The translations under genes and the position numbers were made by a program. Below the pieces are notes generated by a model. It was given only the letters and a program-made list of their open reading frames with translations. It did no database searches and was not told where the DNA came from. Positions 7,026 to 16,266 of a stretch of DNA of 64,000 bases are shown one piece after another. Location: positions 161,943-225,942 of the forward strand of contig JAQUMH010000004.1 in the NCBI GenBank assembly GCA_028718185.1, in the 5' to 3' direction. The stretch comes from Elusimicrobiota bacterium. Its GTDB lineage: Bacteria > Elusimicrobiota > UBA8919. How positions within the stretch are numbered: position 1 is the stretch's first letter; each line of letters begins with the position of its first letter.

Positions 7026-8615
7026 TTATAAATCATTCCCAGAATATGAAAAGTCAAAGCTTTTATTGCAAAGAGGAAAATCAGGAACGATGTTTCCCGG
7101 CATTGCAAACGCAAGACCTTCCCAATTCCTGAATGACGGGTCAACAATTTTACATCTGACTATATGACCTTCTGCGTCAATTTTAACCCAATACAACACC
7201 GGTCCCCGCCATCCTTCTGCACATCCGAGCGCATAACCTTCTTTAATTTTTGGAAGCTGCTCTTTCTTCGATTCAAACGGTTTAATCATATCTAAGAACT
7301 GTTTCACTATCTTAATTGACTCTTCAAATTCATCGAACCGGATTTTCAGACGTGCTGAAACATCTCCGGACAAACAGTGTATACTATTAAACTTAACTTT
7401 ATCGTATATCCCATGAAAATCTTTTCTTAAATCTTTATCAATGCCAGATGCGCGACCTGCCGGTCCCAGCACGCCCAAATCTTCAGCAATGTTTTTTCTT
7501 AAAATTCCGGTAGAATCCGCCCTGTCCATAAATGAGACGTTTGAAAGAATCATTTTCTTAAGTTCGTTTAAATCTTTTTGAAGCATTTCAAGATTTTGAA
7601 TTAAAACTTGTTTTTTATCATCATTAAAATCGCATAAAACTCCGCCAATAGCGTTAACATTTTTCAAATACCGCGACTCTGTTAATTTTTCGTTCAAATC
7701 TAAAATACTTTCTTTCATCAAAGAAGCGAACGCTGACGGAAAAGAAAACCCGACATCAACAGCAATACCGCCTATATCGTTCACATGATTATACATACGT
7801 TCTAATTCAAGTAAGACCGCCCGGACATATTGAATATTTTCAGGGACATTAATTTTTAATATTTTCTCAATTGAATTACAAAAAGCCCAGCTATGGGCAA
7901 ATGCTGAATCACCCGAAACACACTCGCTTAAAGAAACTGCTTCGTTTAAGCTTAGATTTTCAAAAATCTTTTCAACTCCACGATGGGTAAACCCAAGATG
8001 TATCTCAAGATTTATTACCGGCTCACCGGCAACACTAAACCTGAAATGACCGGGCGCGATTAGCCCTGCATGCACAGGACCTACAGCAACCTCAAAAACG
8101 CCGTCCCCTTCAACTTCTTTCAATTTATGTTCAGATTTCGGGGAATCTTTTATTTTTTTAGAATCAAAATCTTTCCTAAGAGGAAAATTACCTTGAGGCC
8201 AGACCTCTTCATGAAGTTTAAGCCGTCTTGTATCAGGACTGTTTTTTGGCACAATACCGAACATTTCATATATTTCCCGCTCAAAAAGTGCAGCGGAATA
8301 AATATCTTTTGATAGCGATTCAAATTCCGCGTTGTCTTTTGGAACTTCCGTTGTAATAAAAACCCATTTTTTAAATTCAATTGATTGAAAAGCACACAAT
8401 AATCCAAAAACACCTTTTTCTTTCCTTTCATCAACTGCAAAAAATGACATCACAGGTGAATGCAGATATTTATGCATTGCAAGACACATTGGCTTAAAGT
8501 CACCCGCTCCCACCCGAGCATATATTTCATCCGGCTCCTTTTCCTCAATTCTCAAACTCAAAGGTTTTAAATTATACTTTTCTTCAATATCATCAAATAT
8601 TTTTATATAATTCAT
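7026..8615 (-). CDS. ehrL: Ehr complex large subunit (fused NuoC/NuoD-like, no NiFe ligands)
   Basis: A 529-residue fusion. Residues 1-155 are the 30-kDa (NuoC) domain with FEREIYEMFGI near 111-121. Residues about 170-529 match the 49-kDa/hydrogenase large subunit (HyfG/HycE). In NiFe hydrogenases the N-terminal ligands are CGxC before the AHS motif; here residues 231-241 read ECVSGDSAFAH, with serines at the expected cysteine positions. The C-terminal DPCxxC is replaced by DPSFRNW (492-498). A NiFe site therefore cannot form. This is the hallmark of Ehr (energy-converting hydrogenase-related) complexes, whose reaction is unknown. Confidence 0.88.
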   Translation of the reverse strand: MNYIKIFDDIEEKYNLKPLSLRIEEKEPDEIYARVGAGDFKPMCLAMHKYLHSPVMSFFAVDERKEKGVFGLLCAFQSIEFKKWVFITTEVPKDNAEFESLSKDIYSAALFEREIYEMFGIVPKNSPDTRRLKLHEEVWPQGNFPLRKDFDSKKIKDSPKSEHKLKEVEGDGVFEVAVGPVHAGLIAPGHFRFSVAGEPVINLEIHLGFTHRGVEKIFENLSLNEAVSLSECVSGDSAFAHSWAFCNSIEKILKINVPENIQYVRAVLLELERMYNHVNDIGGIAVDVGFSFPSAFASLMKESILDLNEKLTESRYLKNVNAIGGVLCDFNDDKKQVLIQNLEMLQKDLNELKKMILSNVSFMDRADSTGILRKNIAEDLGVLGPAGRASGIDKDLRKDFHGIYDKVKFNSIHCLSGDVSARLKIRFDEFEESIKIVKQFLDMIKPFESKKEQLPKIKEGYALGCAEGWRGPVLYWVKIDAEGHIVRCKIVDPSFRNWEGLAFAMPGNIVPDFPLCNKSFDFSYSGNDL

Positions 8616-8625
8616 AATTTCCCCG

Positions 8626-10083
8626 CTATATGTTTCCGAGCAGTATCCCTGACGCTGCTTTTAATAAAGAATTAAAAAATCCCGGGAATAAAAACCCCGA
8701 GACACATACAAAAACAAAAAGAAAAATGAATGCTGCTTTTGTAATCGAAGGGTCTTTTGATGCAATCATATCTTCGGGTTTCTTACCAAAACTTATTCCG
8801 GCAATATGTTCTACAAGTCCGTAAAAAACTACTGCTAAAACGAATATATACACAACACTTGCCATATAACTTCCTTTTACAAACCCTGCATATAAAACTG
8901 CCATTTCACTAAAAAATACCGAAAACGGCGGCATACCACTAAGAGCGAATGCTGTTATAATCGTAAAAACTCCGGCAAAAGGAATCGCCTTTACCGCACC
9001 TTTGATTTTACGCATATTGTGGGTGTTATATTTTTCAATTATTTCACCTGCGCCAAAAAACATAACCGCTTTTGTCGCTGCGTGATTAAATGTATGTAGC
9101 AGTGCTCCATAACAACCTATTGGTCCGCCGAAACCCAGTCCAAGAACGATAATTCCGATATGTTCAACACTACTGTATGCAAGAAGCCGTTTCAAATCTT
9201 TCTGTACAAGAACAAATACTGCGGCAACAGTTATAGAAATAAGACCGAAAAAAACAAATAAATGTGAGGTGTAACCTGAACCAATTGCTTTATTTGTAAC
9301 TATGGCAAACCGCATAATAGCATAGACGGACGTTTTAAGTAAAACTCCTGATAAAAGCGCACTTATCGGCGTAACTGCCTGGCTGTGCGCATCCGGAAGC
9401 CATGTATGCATCGGGGCAAGACCTGCCTTGGTACCATAACCGACAAGTATGAAAAGAAACGCGATTTTGATTATATGTCCGTCAAGTTTTGATGCAACGG
9501 AAATAAAATCTGTCCAGTTAAGACTTTTAATTCCCCCATCATGGGAAACCGTATAGTAAAACAATATTGTACCCAAAAGAGCAAGTGTTATACCAACCGA
9601 ACAAATAATAATGTATTTCCATGCGGCTTCAACCGAATGTTTACTATTGTAGAAGCCGACAAGAAACGCTGAAGCAAGAGTCGTCATTTCTATAGCAATC
9701 CAGACAAACCCGAGATTATTAACAAGCGTTACAAGATACATTGAAAAAGTGAACAGGTTAAATAAAAGATAATATATTTTTGATTGCGACTCAGGAAACT
9801 TTTTGTTTTGAACATCTTTCTCTATAAACGATATTGAATAAAGTGCAGAAGCAAAAGTTATAAGCGATACTGTCAAGATAAAGAAAGCGCTGAGAGCATC
9901 GGCATAAAATATTGCTTCTGAAAAATGTTTTACGGCAAGAATCTTGTTAGCAAAACAAAACGAAATTAACAGTTCCACACCGTAGCCAATTGTAGTTATG
10001 GTGCCTGCTATCACCGGCTTCTCCACTAATGCAGATATTATTGCAAGAACAACCGGAATGATTAGTATCAAATATATTTCCAT
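8626..10083 (-). CDS. ehrD: Ehr complex antiporter-like membrane subunit (HyfF/HyfD, NuoN/M-like)
   Basis: A 485-residue polytopic protein of the proton-translocating NuoL/M/N family. It shows the family core KAGLAPMHTWLPDAHSQA near residue 220 and LLAYSSVEHIGI in the next conserved helix block, both around lysines and histidines used in ion translocation. About 14 membrane segments are evident. It lies 6 bases after ehrC and 10 bases before ehrL. Its job would be coupling electron transfer to ion movement in the cytoplasmic membrane. Confidence 0.85.
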   Translation of the reverse strand: MEIYLILIIPVVLAIISALVEKPVIAGTITTIGYGVELLISFCFANKILAVKHFSEAIFYADALSAFFILTVSLITFASALYSISFIEKDVQNKKFPESQSKIYYLLFNLFTFSMYLVTLVNNLGFVWIAIEMTTLASAFLVGFYNSKHSVEAAWKYIIICSVGITLALLGTILFYYTVSHDGGIKSLNWTDFISVASKLDGHIIKIAFLFILVGYGTKAGLAPMHTWLPDAHSQAVTPISALLSGVLLKTSVYAIMRFAIVTNKAIGSGYTSHLFVFFGLISITVAAVFVLVQKDLKRLLAYSSVEHIGIIVLGLGFGGPIGCYGALLHTFNHAATKAVMFFGAGEIIEKYNTHNMRKIKGAVKAIPFAGVFTIITAFALSGMPPFSVFFSEMAVLYAGFVKGSYMASVVYIFVLAVVFYGLVEHIAGISFGKKPEDMIASKDPSITKAAFIFLFVFVCVSGFLFPGFFNSLLKAASGILLGNI

Positions 10084-10089
10084 TAAATC

Positions 10090-10722
10090 CTATCCCCTGA
10101 GCTTTGTTAATTTATTTACATCAATATGAGTAAAGAGTTCGTTTATGCGATAAACAAATATACCAAGTATCACAACAATTATAAAAATGTCAAAGAAAAC
10201 TGCTATTTCCATTAAAAACGGCATACCCCCGCATAATGTGGTTGCAGTAAGAAAAACTCCGTTTTCCATTAAAAGAAGACCGACAATTTGAGCTACCGCT
10301 TTGCGGCGCGTTACCATAATAAACAAACCTGTAAACGTAACAGAAAGCGAAACTGCAAACGAAGTAATAACAAGATTTTCTTTTAAAACAACAATTTCTT
10401 TTGCAAAATAATACGATAATACAGTCAATATAATTACCAAAAAAAGCGAAAGAACCGGATTTACCAGAAGACCAAGGTCTTCGTTTGTGTTTATTTTCTT
10501 AATTACCCAGCGCAGAAACAAAGGAATTGCTATAACTTTAAGCGTAAAGATTAATCCTGCAAGAACGTACATTCCGTTATCAGCAGACCTGTATGCAATA
10601 AAAAGAACGCACCCGAAAAGAAAAAAGGACTGCAAACAAAAACCCGTAATAAGAGCAGTCATTCGTTTTGCGATAACCATTAAAAACGTCATTACAAAAA
10701 TACCGAAAATAAAAAAATTCAT
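10090..10722 (-). CDS. ehrC: Ehr complex membrane subunit (HyfE-like)
   Basis: A 210-residue integral membrane protein matching HyfE, itself related to the NuoK/MrpC type of small subunit. Around six hydrophobic segments are visible, with the NuoK-like block VAQIVGLLLMENGVFLTATT near residues 143-162. It is separated by one base from ehrB. HyfE is characteristic of the Hyf/Ehr branch of group 4 hydrogenase-like complexes, and its presence supports that assignment over a complex I fragment. Confidence 0.82.
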   Translation of the reverse strand: MNFFIFGIFVMTFLMVIAKRMTALITGFCLQSFFLFGCVLFIAYRSADNGMYVLAGLIFTLKVIAIPLFLRWVIKKINTNEDLGLLVNPVLSLFLVIILTVLSYYFAKEIVVLKENLVITSFAVSLSVTFTGLFIMVTRRKAVAQIVGLLLMENGVFLTATTLCGGMPFLMEIAVFFDIFIIVVILGIFVYRINELFTHIDVNKLTKLRG

Positions 10723-10723
10723 T

Positions 10724-11644
10724 TTATAATCCCAATACCACTAACACAAGTGCAGTACCTGAAAGGACAAATGCGAATGTCGTAAAATCAGGGACACGGA
10801 AAAGACGCATCTTTGCTACTGTAACTTCAATTACTGCAACAACAAAAGAAATTAAAAGTATTTTGGAAATAAATATTCCTGAATAAACTAAAATTGAAGA
10901 CATACTGAAATCGGTCAATTGGAAAACCGGAAAAATAACTATTGAAAGAAGTGAAAAAAAGATAATTTGTTTGATTTGGGCTGCAAGTTCTATCAATGCA
11001 AGAGACCTTCCTGAATATTCCAAAATCATAGCTTCATGGACCATAGTAAGTTCAAGATGGGTTTCCTGATTATCAATAGGTATGCGAGATGTCTCTACTA
11101 TAGTTACCATAAAAAGAGCAGCCCCTGCAACTAAATGCGAAAGATTAAAAGAAAATTCCGTGCTTAAAACGTTTAAATCGGTAGTACCTGTTCCAAGACA
11201 TAAAGCAAACACAGCAACAAAAAATGCGGGCTCAGTAAGTGCCGAGATGAACATCTCTCGTGAAGAACCCATACCGCCGAAAGAACTTCCTGCATCCAGC
11301 CCGGAAAGTGCAAGAAAAAACCTGCCAAGCGACAAAAGAAAAATCAAAGCAAAAAAATCTCCTACGTGATTTAAAGATATTCCCGGAAAAATACCGGGAA
11401 CAAGCATTAGAGCAGTTAGCAATGACGCTAAAACTATGTAAGGTGTGAAAGAAAATATCCACGATGTGTGTTCCGAAACAATTTCTTCTTTTCCAAAAAG
11501 TTTGATAATGTTAAAATACGGCTGAAATATGCCAGGACCTTGACGCATCCGGAAGTTATTTTTTATTTTTCTTATAATCCCGCTAACAAGCGGTGCTATA
11601 ATAATTAAAACAACAATTTGCAAAACAAATAATGTTATCTTCAT
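10724..11644 (-). CDS. ehrB: Ehr complex membrane anchor (HyfC, NuoH-like)
   Basis: A 306-residue NuoH/HyfC family protein with about eight membrane segments. Conserved cytoplasmic loops include RMRQGPGIFQPYFNIIKLFGKEE near residues 33-55 and the acidic ETSRIPIDNQETHLELTMVHE region near 183-203. This subunit joins the hydrophilic arm to the ion-pumping subunits. It starts two bases after the ehrA stop and is followed at one base by ehrC. Confidence 0.88.
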   Translation of the reverse strand: MKITLFVLQIVVLIIIAPLVSGIIRKIKNNFRMRQGPGIFQPYFNIIKLFGKEEIVSEHTSWIFSFTPYIVLASLLTALMLVPGIFPGISLNHVGDFFALIFLLSLGRFFLALSGLDAGSSFGGMGSSREMFISALTEPAFFVAVFALCLGTGTTDLNVLSTEFSFNLSHLVAGAALFMVTIVETSRIPIDNQETHLELTMVHEAMILEYSGRSLALIELAAQIKQIIFFSLLSIVIFPVFQLTDFSMSSILVYSGIFISKILLISFVVAVIEVTVAKMRLFRVPDFTTFAFVLSGTALVLVVLGL

Positions 11645-11646
11645 AA

Positions 11647-13479
11647 TTAAAAGTGACTCATAAAAACAATAAGTCCTACTATTGCTATAAAAATATATGC
11701 GATATAAAGATGAATGCTTCCTGCCTGTAAACGCCTGAACCTTTTTGCAAAAAATAAAATAGCTTTTAACAGGTTACCATACAAATAGTTCTTAATAACC
11801 GGTGTGGTGAAAAGCTCATATTGCTGGGTATGCAGGTGATAGACAGAATCCATTGTTTTTTTTGTTTTAATATACGGCTGTAAAAAGAAGCTGAATGCTA
11901 TACGGAAAGGTTTAGAAAACCCGGTTGCACTGTATTCTGTTTTTGGACCTAAATTATAGTAACCGCAATCCCATGTTCTGCCAAAAGATATCTTTCGTTT
12001 CCCTGCCAGAATAATTACAGCAAAATATGTTAATGCCCCCACACAAATCAAAAACGCCAATAAAAGCGGGACAGAAATATGCGAGCCATTGGATGGTGTA
12101 AATGATAAAGAAAAATTGGTTAAACCGAAAGTCATTTGTGAAACATCAATAGATAAAACATTTCCGGATATTTTTACAAGGTATTTTAAAACCGGAGCAA
12201 AACCAAGTCCAAGCACTACCACCAAAAACGAAAGAAAGAGCATAGGACCGGTCATTGTAGCAGAAACTTCTTTTGCTTCAGCTGCTTTTTGACTCCTGGG
12301 CATTGCAAGAAAACTTATACCGAAAGCTTTCACGAAACATGCCGCTGCAAGCCCGCTTGTAAGAGCCAGAGCCCCGGTACATAGTCCAAAAAATATCTTA
12401 TTAGTCCCGGAACTGCTAATAGCAGCGATGAAAAACGACTGAAAAGTGAGCCATTCACTTACAAAACCATTTAAAGGCGGCACCGCAGAAATTCCCAGAG
12501 CACCAATCAGGAAACAGACTGCTGTAACAGGCATTTTCTTGATAAGCCCACCAAGTTTTTCAATATTCAGCAAACCCGTCGCTCTTTGGATACTGCCAGC
12601 CCCTAAGAAAAGCAAACTTTTAAATACTGCGTGGTTAATGAGATGGTAAATCGCTGCAGATAACGCCAAAACTGATACGACACCAGACCCCTGATTAAGA
12701 AATATCATTGAAACACCGATTCCCAAAAGAATAATTCCTATATTTTCAACACTGTGATACGCAAGAAGCCGTTTCAAATCATGCTCCATCAGAGCATAGA
12801 TTACGCCCACAAGACAGGAAACAATCGCAAATATTATTATTGTATATCCCCACCACGCCGGTCCCTGTCCGAGCATTATAATAACAAACCGCAGGATTCC
12901 GTATATCCCCATTTTTATCATTATTCCGGACATTATGCTTGATATATGACTTGGTGCTTGCGGATGGGCGTAAGGAAGCCACAGATGCATCGGCACCGCA
13001 CCTGCTTTGGTTAAGAAGCCTATGATAAATAGAATAAATAGGGTGTTTTTTAGAGTAGCGGGCGCAGTTGTTAATACCGCCTTTATAGAAGATATATCCA
13101 TACTGCCGCAAATATGATAGGAATAAACAAATCCTAATATCAGAAACGCTGTCCCGATATGTGTCATTACAATATAAATTATTCCAGCTTTTACTGACTT
13201 TTCTTTTTCAAAATCAAAAATTACAAGAAAAAACGAAATGAGCGACATCAACTCCCATGCAACCAGAAAAAGAAGTATGTTTGAGGAAACAACAACAAGG
13301 AGCATTGAAAGGATAAACCCAATAGATAACACCCATCCATAGCGCAAAGTAGCGGCATTATACCTTCCACGCATATATCCTATTGAATATATGAGCGATG
13401 GCAGCGATACAATTAGAATTAAAGCAATAAATAGTAACGATAGCGGGTCAAATTGCACCCACGAGTGAGGTATATCCAT
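11647..13479 (-). CDS. ehrA: Ehr complex large antiporter-like subunit (HyfB/HycC, NuoL-like)
   Basis: A 610-residue membrane protein, first gene of the six-gene cluster. It has the NuoL/M core KAGAVPMHLWLPYAHPQAP near residue 160 and LLAYHSVENIGI near residue 237, plus a C-terminal extension containing GRTWDCGYYNLGPKTEYSATG, typical of HyfB. About 15-16 membrane segments are visible. No convincing ribosome site precedes the ATG. A 9-bp inverted repeat lies 30-60 bases upstream. Confidence 0.88.
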   Translation of the reverse strand: MDIPHSWVQFDPLSLLFIALILIVSLPSLIYSIGYMRGRYNAATLRYGWVLSIGFILSMLLVVVSSNILLFLVAWELMSLISFFLVIFDFEKEKSVKAGIIYIVMTHIGTAFLILGFVYSYHICGSMDISSIKAVLTTAPATLKNTLFILFIIGFLTKAGAVPMHLWLPYAHPQAPSHISSIMSGIMIKMGIYGILRFVIIMLGQGPAWWGYTIIIFAIVSCLVGVIYALMEHDLKRLLAYHSVENIGIILLGIGVSMIFLNQGSGVVSVLALSAAIYHLINHAVFKSLLFLGAGSIQRATGLLNIEKLGGLIKKMPVTAVCFLIGALGISAVPPLNGFVSEWLTFQSFFIAAISSSGTNKIFFGLCTGALALTSGLAAACFVKAFGISFLAMPRSQKAAEAKEVSATMTGPMLFLSFLVVVLGLGFAPVLKYLVKISGNVLSIDVSQMTFGLTNFSLSFTPSNGSHISVPLLLAFLICVGALTYFAVIILAGKRKISFGRTWDCGYYNLGPKTEYSATGFSKPFRIAFSFFLQPYIKTKKTMDSVYHLHTQQYELFTTPVIKNYLYGNLLKAILFFAKRFRRLQAGSIHLYIAYIFIAIVGLIVFMSHF

Positions 13480-13510
13480 TTTTGTATTTTTTTAACGGGT
13501 AAGAAGGACA

Positions 13511-13540
13511 CGTTTTCAATGAGGAACTAATTTGAAAACG
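13511..13540 (-). promoter_or_regulatory. Inverted repeat upstream of the ehr operon
   Basis: CGTTTTCAA (13511-13519) and TTGAAAACG (13532-13540) form a perfect 9-bp dyad with a 12-base spacer, 31 bases before ehrA; it extends by one G-U pair in RNA. It may be an operator or a leader hairpin. There is no U-tract, so a terminator is unlikely. No clear promoter was found in 13541-13608. Confidence 0.5.
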
Positions 13541-13608
13541 CGGTTAAGCCTATGCTCGTCATTTTTGTTAATAATATATTCTACAAAATATTTTAAGAAA
13601 AATCAAAC

Positions 13609-14190
13609 CTAAATTAAATCACAAGCTTCGGGGGGCATCCAGTGGGCTTCCTGACCTACCCATTTGACATTACAACCTATTGGATTTGTTTTGGTAATAC
13701 TCACGGGTTTTCCTGAAGTAACTTCTTCAAGAGCTTCTTCAAGATTATTGGCAGTCATTTTGCCGGTTTCTCTCGGATTATCAACGCCCCTGCCGGTATA
13801 TACTAATTCTCTTTCTTTGTTAAAAACATAAAAGTGAGGTGTCCGTAACGCTCCGTATGCCTTTGCAACACTCTGTGATTTATCCCGAAGATAAACCCAG
13901 GGAAACTTATTTTGTTTCATCCGCTCAACCATAGTAAAAAAATCATCTTCCGTATGTACTTGCTCACTGTTTGAATTTATACCGACAAACACGACCCCTT
14001 TCCCCTTATATTTCTCAGCAGTTTTTCTGGTAACCTCATCCGACCCGGTTACATAAGGACAATGATTACAAGTGAAAAACACAACAAGAACATTCGCATC
14101 AACAAAATCCGATAGCTGATAATTCCTACCATCTGTGGCAGATAAGTCAAAATCAGGTGCCTGTTCCCCAATTTGTAATGTAAAAGGCAT
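13609..14190 (-). CDS. Thioredoxin-like / AhpC-TSA family redox protein
   Basis: A 193-residue cytoplasmic protein (no signal peptide). The N-terminal part has [14 protein letters not shown], then [12 protein letters not shown] with a CxxC at C41 and C44, a variant of the thioredoxin active site. The fold continues with a [26 protein letters not shown] segment carrying the cis-proline. The C-terminal tail has CNVKWVG and MPPEACDLI, common to this redoxin subfamily. A CGGAG ribosome site lies 8 bases before the ATG. Likely a thiol-disulfide reductase or peroxidase; substrate unknown. Confidence 0.82.
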   Translation of the reverse strand: MPFTLQIGEQAPDFDLSATDGRNYQLSDFVDANVLVVFFTCNHCPYVTGSDEVTRKTAEKYKGKGVVFVGINSNSEQVHTEDDFFTMVERMKQNKFPWVYLRDKSQSVAKAYGALRTPHFYVFNKERELVYTGRGVDNPRETGKMTANNLEEALEEVTSGKPVSITKTNPIGCNVKWVGQEAHWMPPEACDLI

Positions 14191-14273
14191 TGTTTAAACT
14201 CCGATATGCTACGTTTTACTACCTCGGCATAAGTCAACCAATTAAATACTGACTCTAACCCGCCATATGTTCC

Positions 14274-14981
14274 CTAACTTGCTAAAAAAGAGTCAATTAT
14301 TTCAATGAGTTTACCCAGATTCATAACTTTATTTTTTAAAGATAAATATATTTGATTATAGTCAAGTGCATTAATTGTTCTAACACAATTGTTTTTTTTC
14401 TTTGTATACGCAAAACCAACTGTATGATATATATTGTGTAAATCATCTGATGGTTTATCTCTATCTTCTACATTCTGTATTGTTGGGTCAAAGTTTATAC
14501 AATTTAATATTTTTTTCAATGAAAGAGTAGTATCAATTTTCTGGAAATGTGTAGTTTCTGCTAGAAACCAAGCTTCAATTTCCATTATTGCTAATATTAT
14601 ATCTACTTTTATAGGCTTAGTTTTTACCTTATAGTTTAAATACTTTTGTAACTCAGGTAAATTAATACGTTTTGTTGGATACACATCTCTTAATCCTACT
14701 ATTTTTTCATGACCTTTATTTACTAAAGAGTCATAATTGTCTCTAATATCCGATTGCACTTTAGAATCTCCACTACTATTATAAATTATAACATAAAATT
14801 TAGCATTATTTACTTTCCTTGATGATGCATTAATAATAGTAAACGAGCGATATCCTTTAGAACTTATTGTTTCTTCCATCTCTTTTATTATTATGTTGTT
14901 TTCTCCAGCAACTTCACGTAATAATTTAGCAACAAACAATTGTTCAGTTTGTCCTTCTACGAAAATTGCCATTTTTTTCAT
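14274..14981 (-). CDS. TOPRIM-like (DUF4276/RloB-type) partner of the AAA ATPase
   Basis: A 235-residue protein beginning with IFVEGQTEQLFVAKLL, the EGxTE motif of TOPRIM-like nucleases, followed by an acidic GLRDVYP segment and MEIEAWFLAE, as in DUF4276 and RloB-like proteins. It overlaps the upstream ATPase gene by ATGA. Pairs of an ABC-type AAA ATPase and a TOPRIM protein form phage-defence systems such as AbiL, PARIS and OLD-like/Gabija-like modules. Which of these is closest cannot be settled by eye. Confidence 0.7.
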   Translation of the reverse strand: MKKMAIFVEGQTEQLFVAKLLREVAGENNIIIKEMEETISSKGYRSFTIINASSRKVNNAKFYVIIYNSSGDSKVQSDIRDNYDSLVNKGHEKIVGLRDVYPTKRINLPELQKYLNYKVKTKPIKVDIILAIMEIEAWFLAETTHFQKIDTTLSLKKILNCINFDPTIQNVEDRDKPSDDLHNIYHTVGFAYTKKKNNCVRTINALDYNQIYLSLKNKVMNLGKLIEIIDSFLAS

Positions 14982-16117
14982 TTTTTGTTACTTCCTTTTG
15001 AATAAAATTCAGTTGACAAAAAATCAAAATTATTAAGGCCAGTATATGAAAACTCATCAAATATTTTTTTTGAATTTTGATAGTTGTAGACTTTACACAA
15101 TTGACCTTTTCTTTGAATTAGACACCAATATTTAAGAGGCACATTATTCATTACAAATCTATCATTTGTTGACATAATTAGTTGAACAGAAGAAGATTTT
15201 GCTTTATCTATAAGAATTTTTATTAATGTTGAAGCTCTTTCATAATCCAATCCTTCACCTATATCATCAATAAGAATACAACTAGGCTTAGTTTCTAATT
15301 TAGAATAATTTAACTGTATTAAAAGAGAAAGCGCTCTAAACATACCTTGCGATATCTGATTCTGCTCTGTATCTACTGAAATATCCGATTCTTTAACAAT
15401 TAGTCCAATTAAACCTGCCCCTTGCAATTTAATACTGTTTATCTGATTAACTTTAATGTCATCAATTTTATAACCAATTTCATTCATGTCATTAACTATG
15501 GATTTTTTATATTTATCTCTATATTTTCCTAATCCTTGTTTAAAAATACTAACAACTCTATGTGTATCTTTTAAATTAATTTCTGCTTTAATGTTTTCAT
15601 CTTTTAACGAAGCATCAAAAATATCCTTTCCTAGTTGGGTGCCAAATAAATAATGAAACGTAGTTTTCCCCCATTGATATATATCATCAAAAAATGGATG
15701 TTGTAATGTGTCTCTTCTAACAACACAAGCTAATTCATTAGTAGGTGCTTGAAATTTCATAAATTTATGGAGCTGCTCAGCAAATATTTTGCTTTCCCCT
15801 TTTTCTTCTCTATTTAATAATAATCTACTATCAATTCTCAGTTTTTCAGTATTTACCTTCTTATTTTCAATAATAAGTGTATATTCTATGTTTTTCCTAT
15901 CTTTATCATAAATTAATTTAAAATTCGCAGAATCATAAGTTGGTTTAATTTCTCCTGTAATTAAACGTGAAAGATTATTGATGACGTTAAGTGTTTTAGT
16001 TTTACCCGTTGCATTTTTACCAACAATTAAATTTATTTTATTAAGCATTAATTTCTCTAAAGACCATTCGGCAGGCTTTCCAATAAATTGACTGAACTCT
16101 AATGATTTTAAAAACAT
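14978..16117 (-). CDS. AAA (ABC/SMC-like, AAA15/21 type) ATPase, defence module
   Basis: A 379-residue ATPase. Walker A is GKNATGKT near residue 33-40. A degenerate signature follows around NQISQGMFRALSLLIQLNY. Walker B is PSCILIDDIGEGLDYERA near residue 277-294, with the downstream STNDRFVMNNVP segment acting as the switch region. This matches stand-alone AAA15/AAA21 ATPases of anti-phage modules, here paired with a TOPRIM-like gene by a 4-base overlap. Upstream lies copy 2 of the shared accessory element. Its base composition is even more AT-rich than the housekeeping neighbours, in keeping with horizontal origin. Confidence 0.82.
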   Translation of the reverse strand: MFLKSLEFSQFIGKPAEWSLEKLMLNKINLIVGKNATGKTKTLNVINNLSRLITGEIKPTYDSANFKLIYDKDRKNIEYTLIIENKKVNTEKLRIDSRLLLNREEKGESKIFAEQLHKFMKFQAPTNELACVVRRDTLQHPFFDDIYQWGKTTFHYLFGTQLGKDIFDASLKDENIKAEINLKDTHRVVSIFKQGLGKYRDKYKKSIVNDMNEIGYKIDDIKVNQINSIKLQGAGLIGLIVKESDISVDTEQNQISQGMFRALSLLIQLNYSKLETKPSCILIDDIGEGLDYERASTLIKILIDKAKSSSVQLIMSTNDRFVMNNVPLKYWCLIQRKGQLCKVYNYQNSKKIFDEFSYTGLNNFDFLSTEFYSKGSNKK

Positions 16118-16204
16118 TATTCCTCCTTACTTCTCATATTATTAAATATACGACAGTTCCGATTTAACTAACATCTCTACTTATGGATTAAAGTTTTATT
16201 ATTA

Positions 16205-16266
16205 TCTATTTCCATTTTAAACTTGAGTAATCAGACAAAATTATAATTATATATTACTACTTTTTA
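16205..16266 (-). promoter_or_regulatory. Shared accessory-operon upstream element, copy 2 (before the ATPase-TOPRIM pair)
   Basis: Minus strand: AAAAAGTAGTAATATATAAT, then TTTTGTCTGATTACTCAAG and a segment ending GGAAAT. It shares 21 identical bases (16245-16265) with copy 3 at 18354-18374, and its 3' part aligns with copy 1. A block of about 20 bases present in copies 1 and 3 is absent. TATAAT is at 16251-16246. It overlaps the methyltransferase stop codon and lies about 90 bases before the ATPase ATG. Confidence 0.6.

Noticed and set aside
7026..8615. NiFe hydrogenase large subunit
   Set aside because: Both cysteine pairs that bind nickel are missing (ECVSGDS and DPSFRNW), and no maturation genes are nearby.
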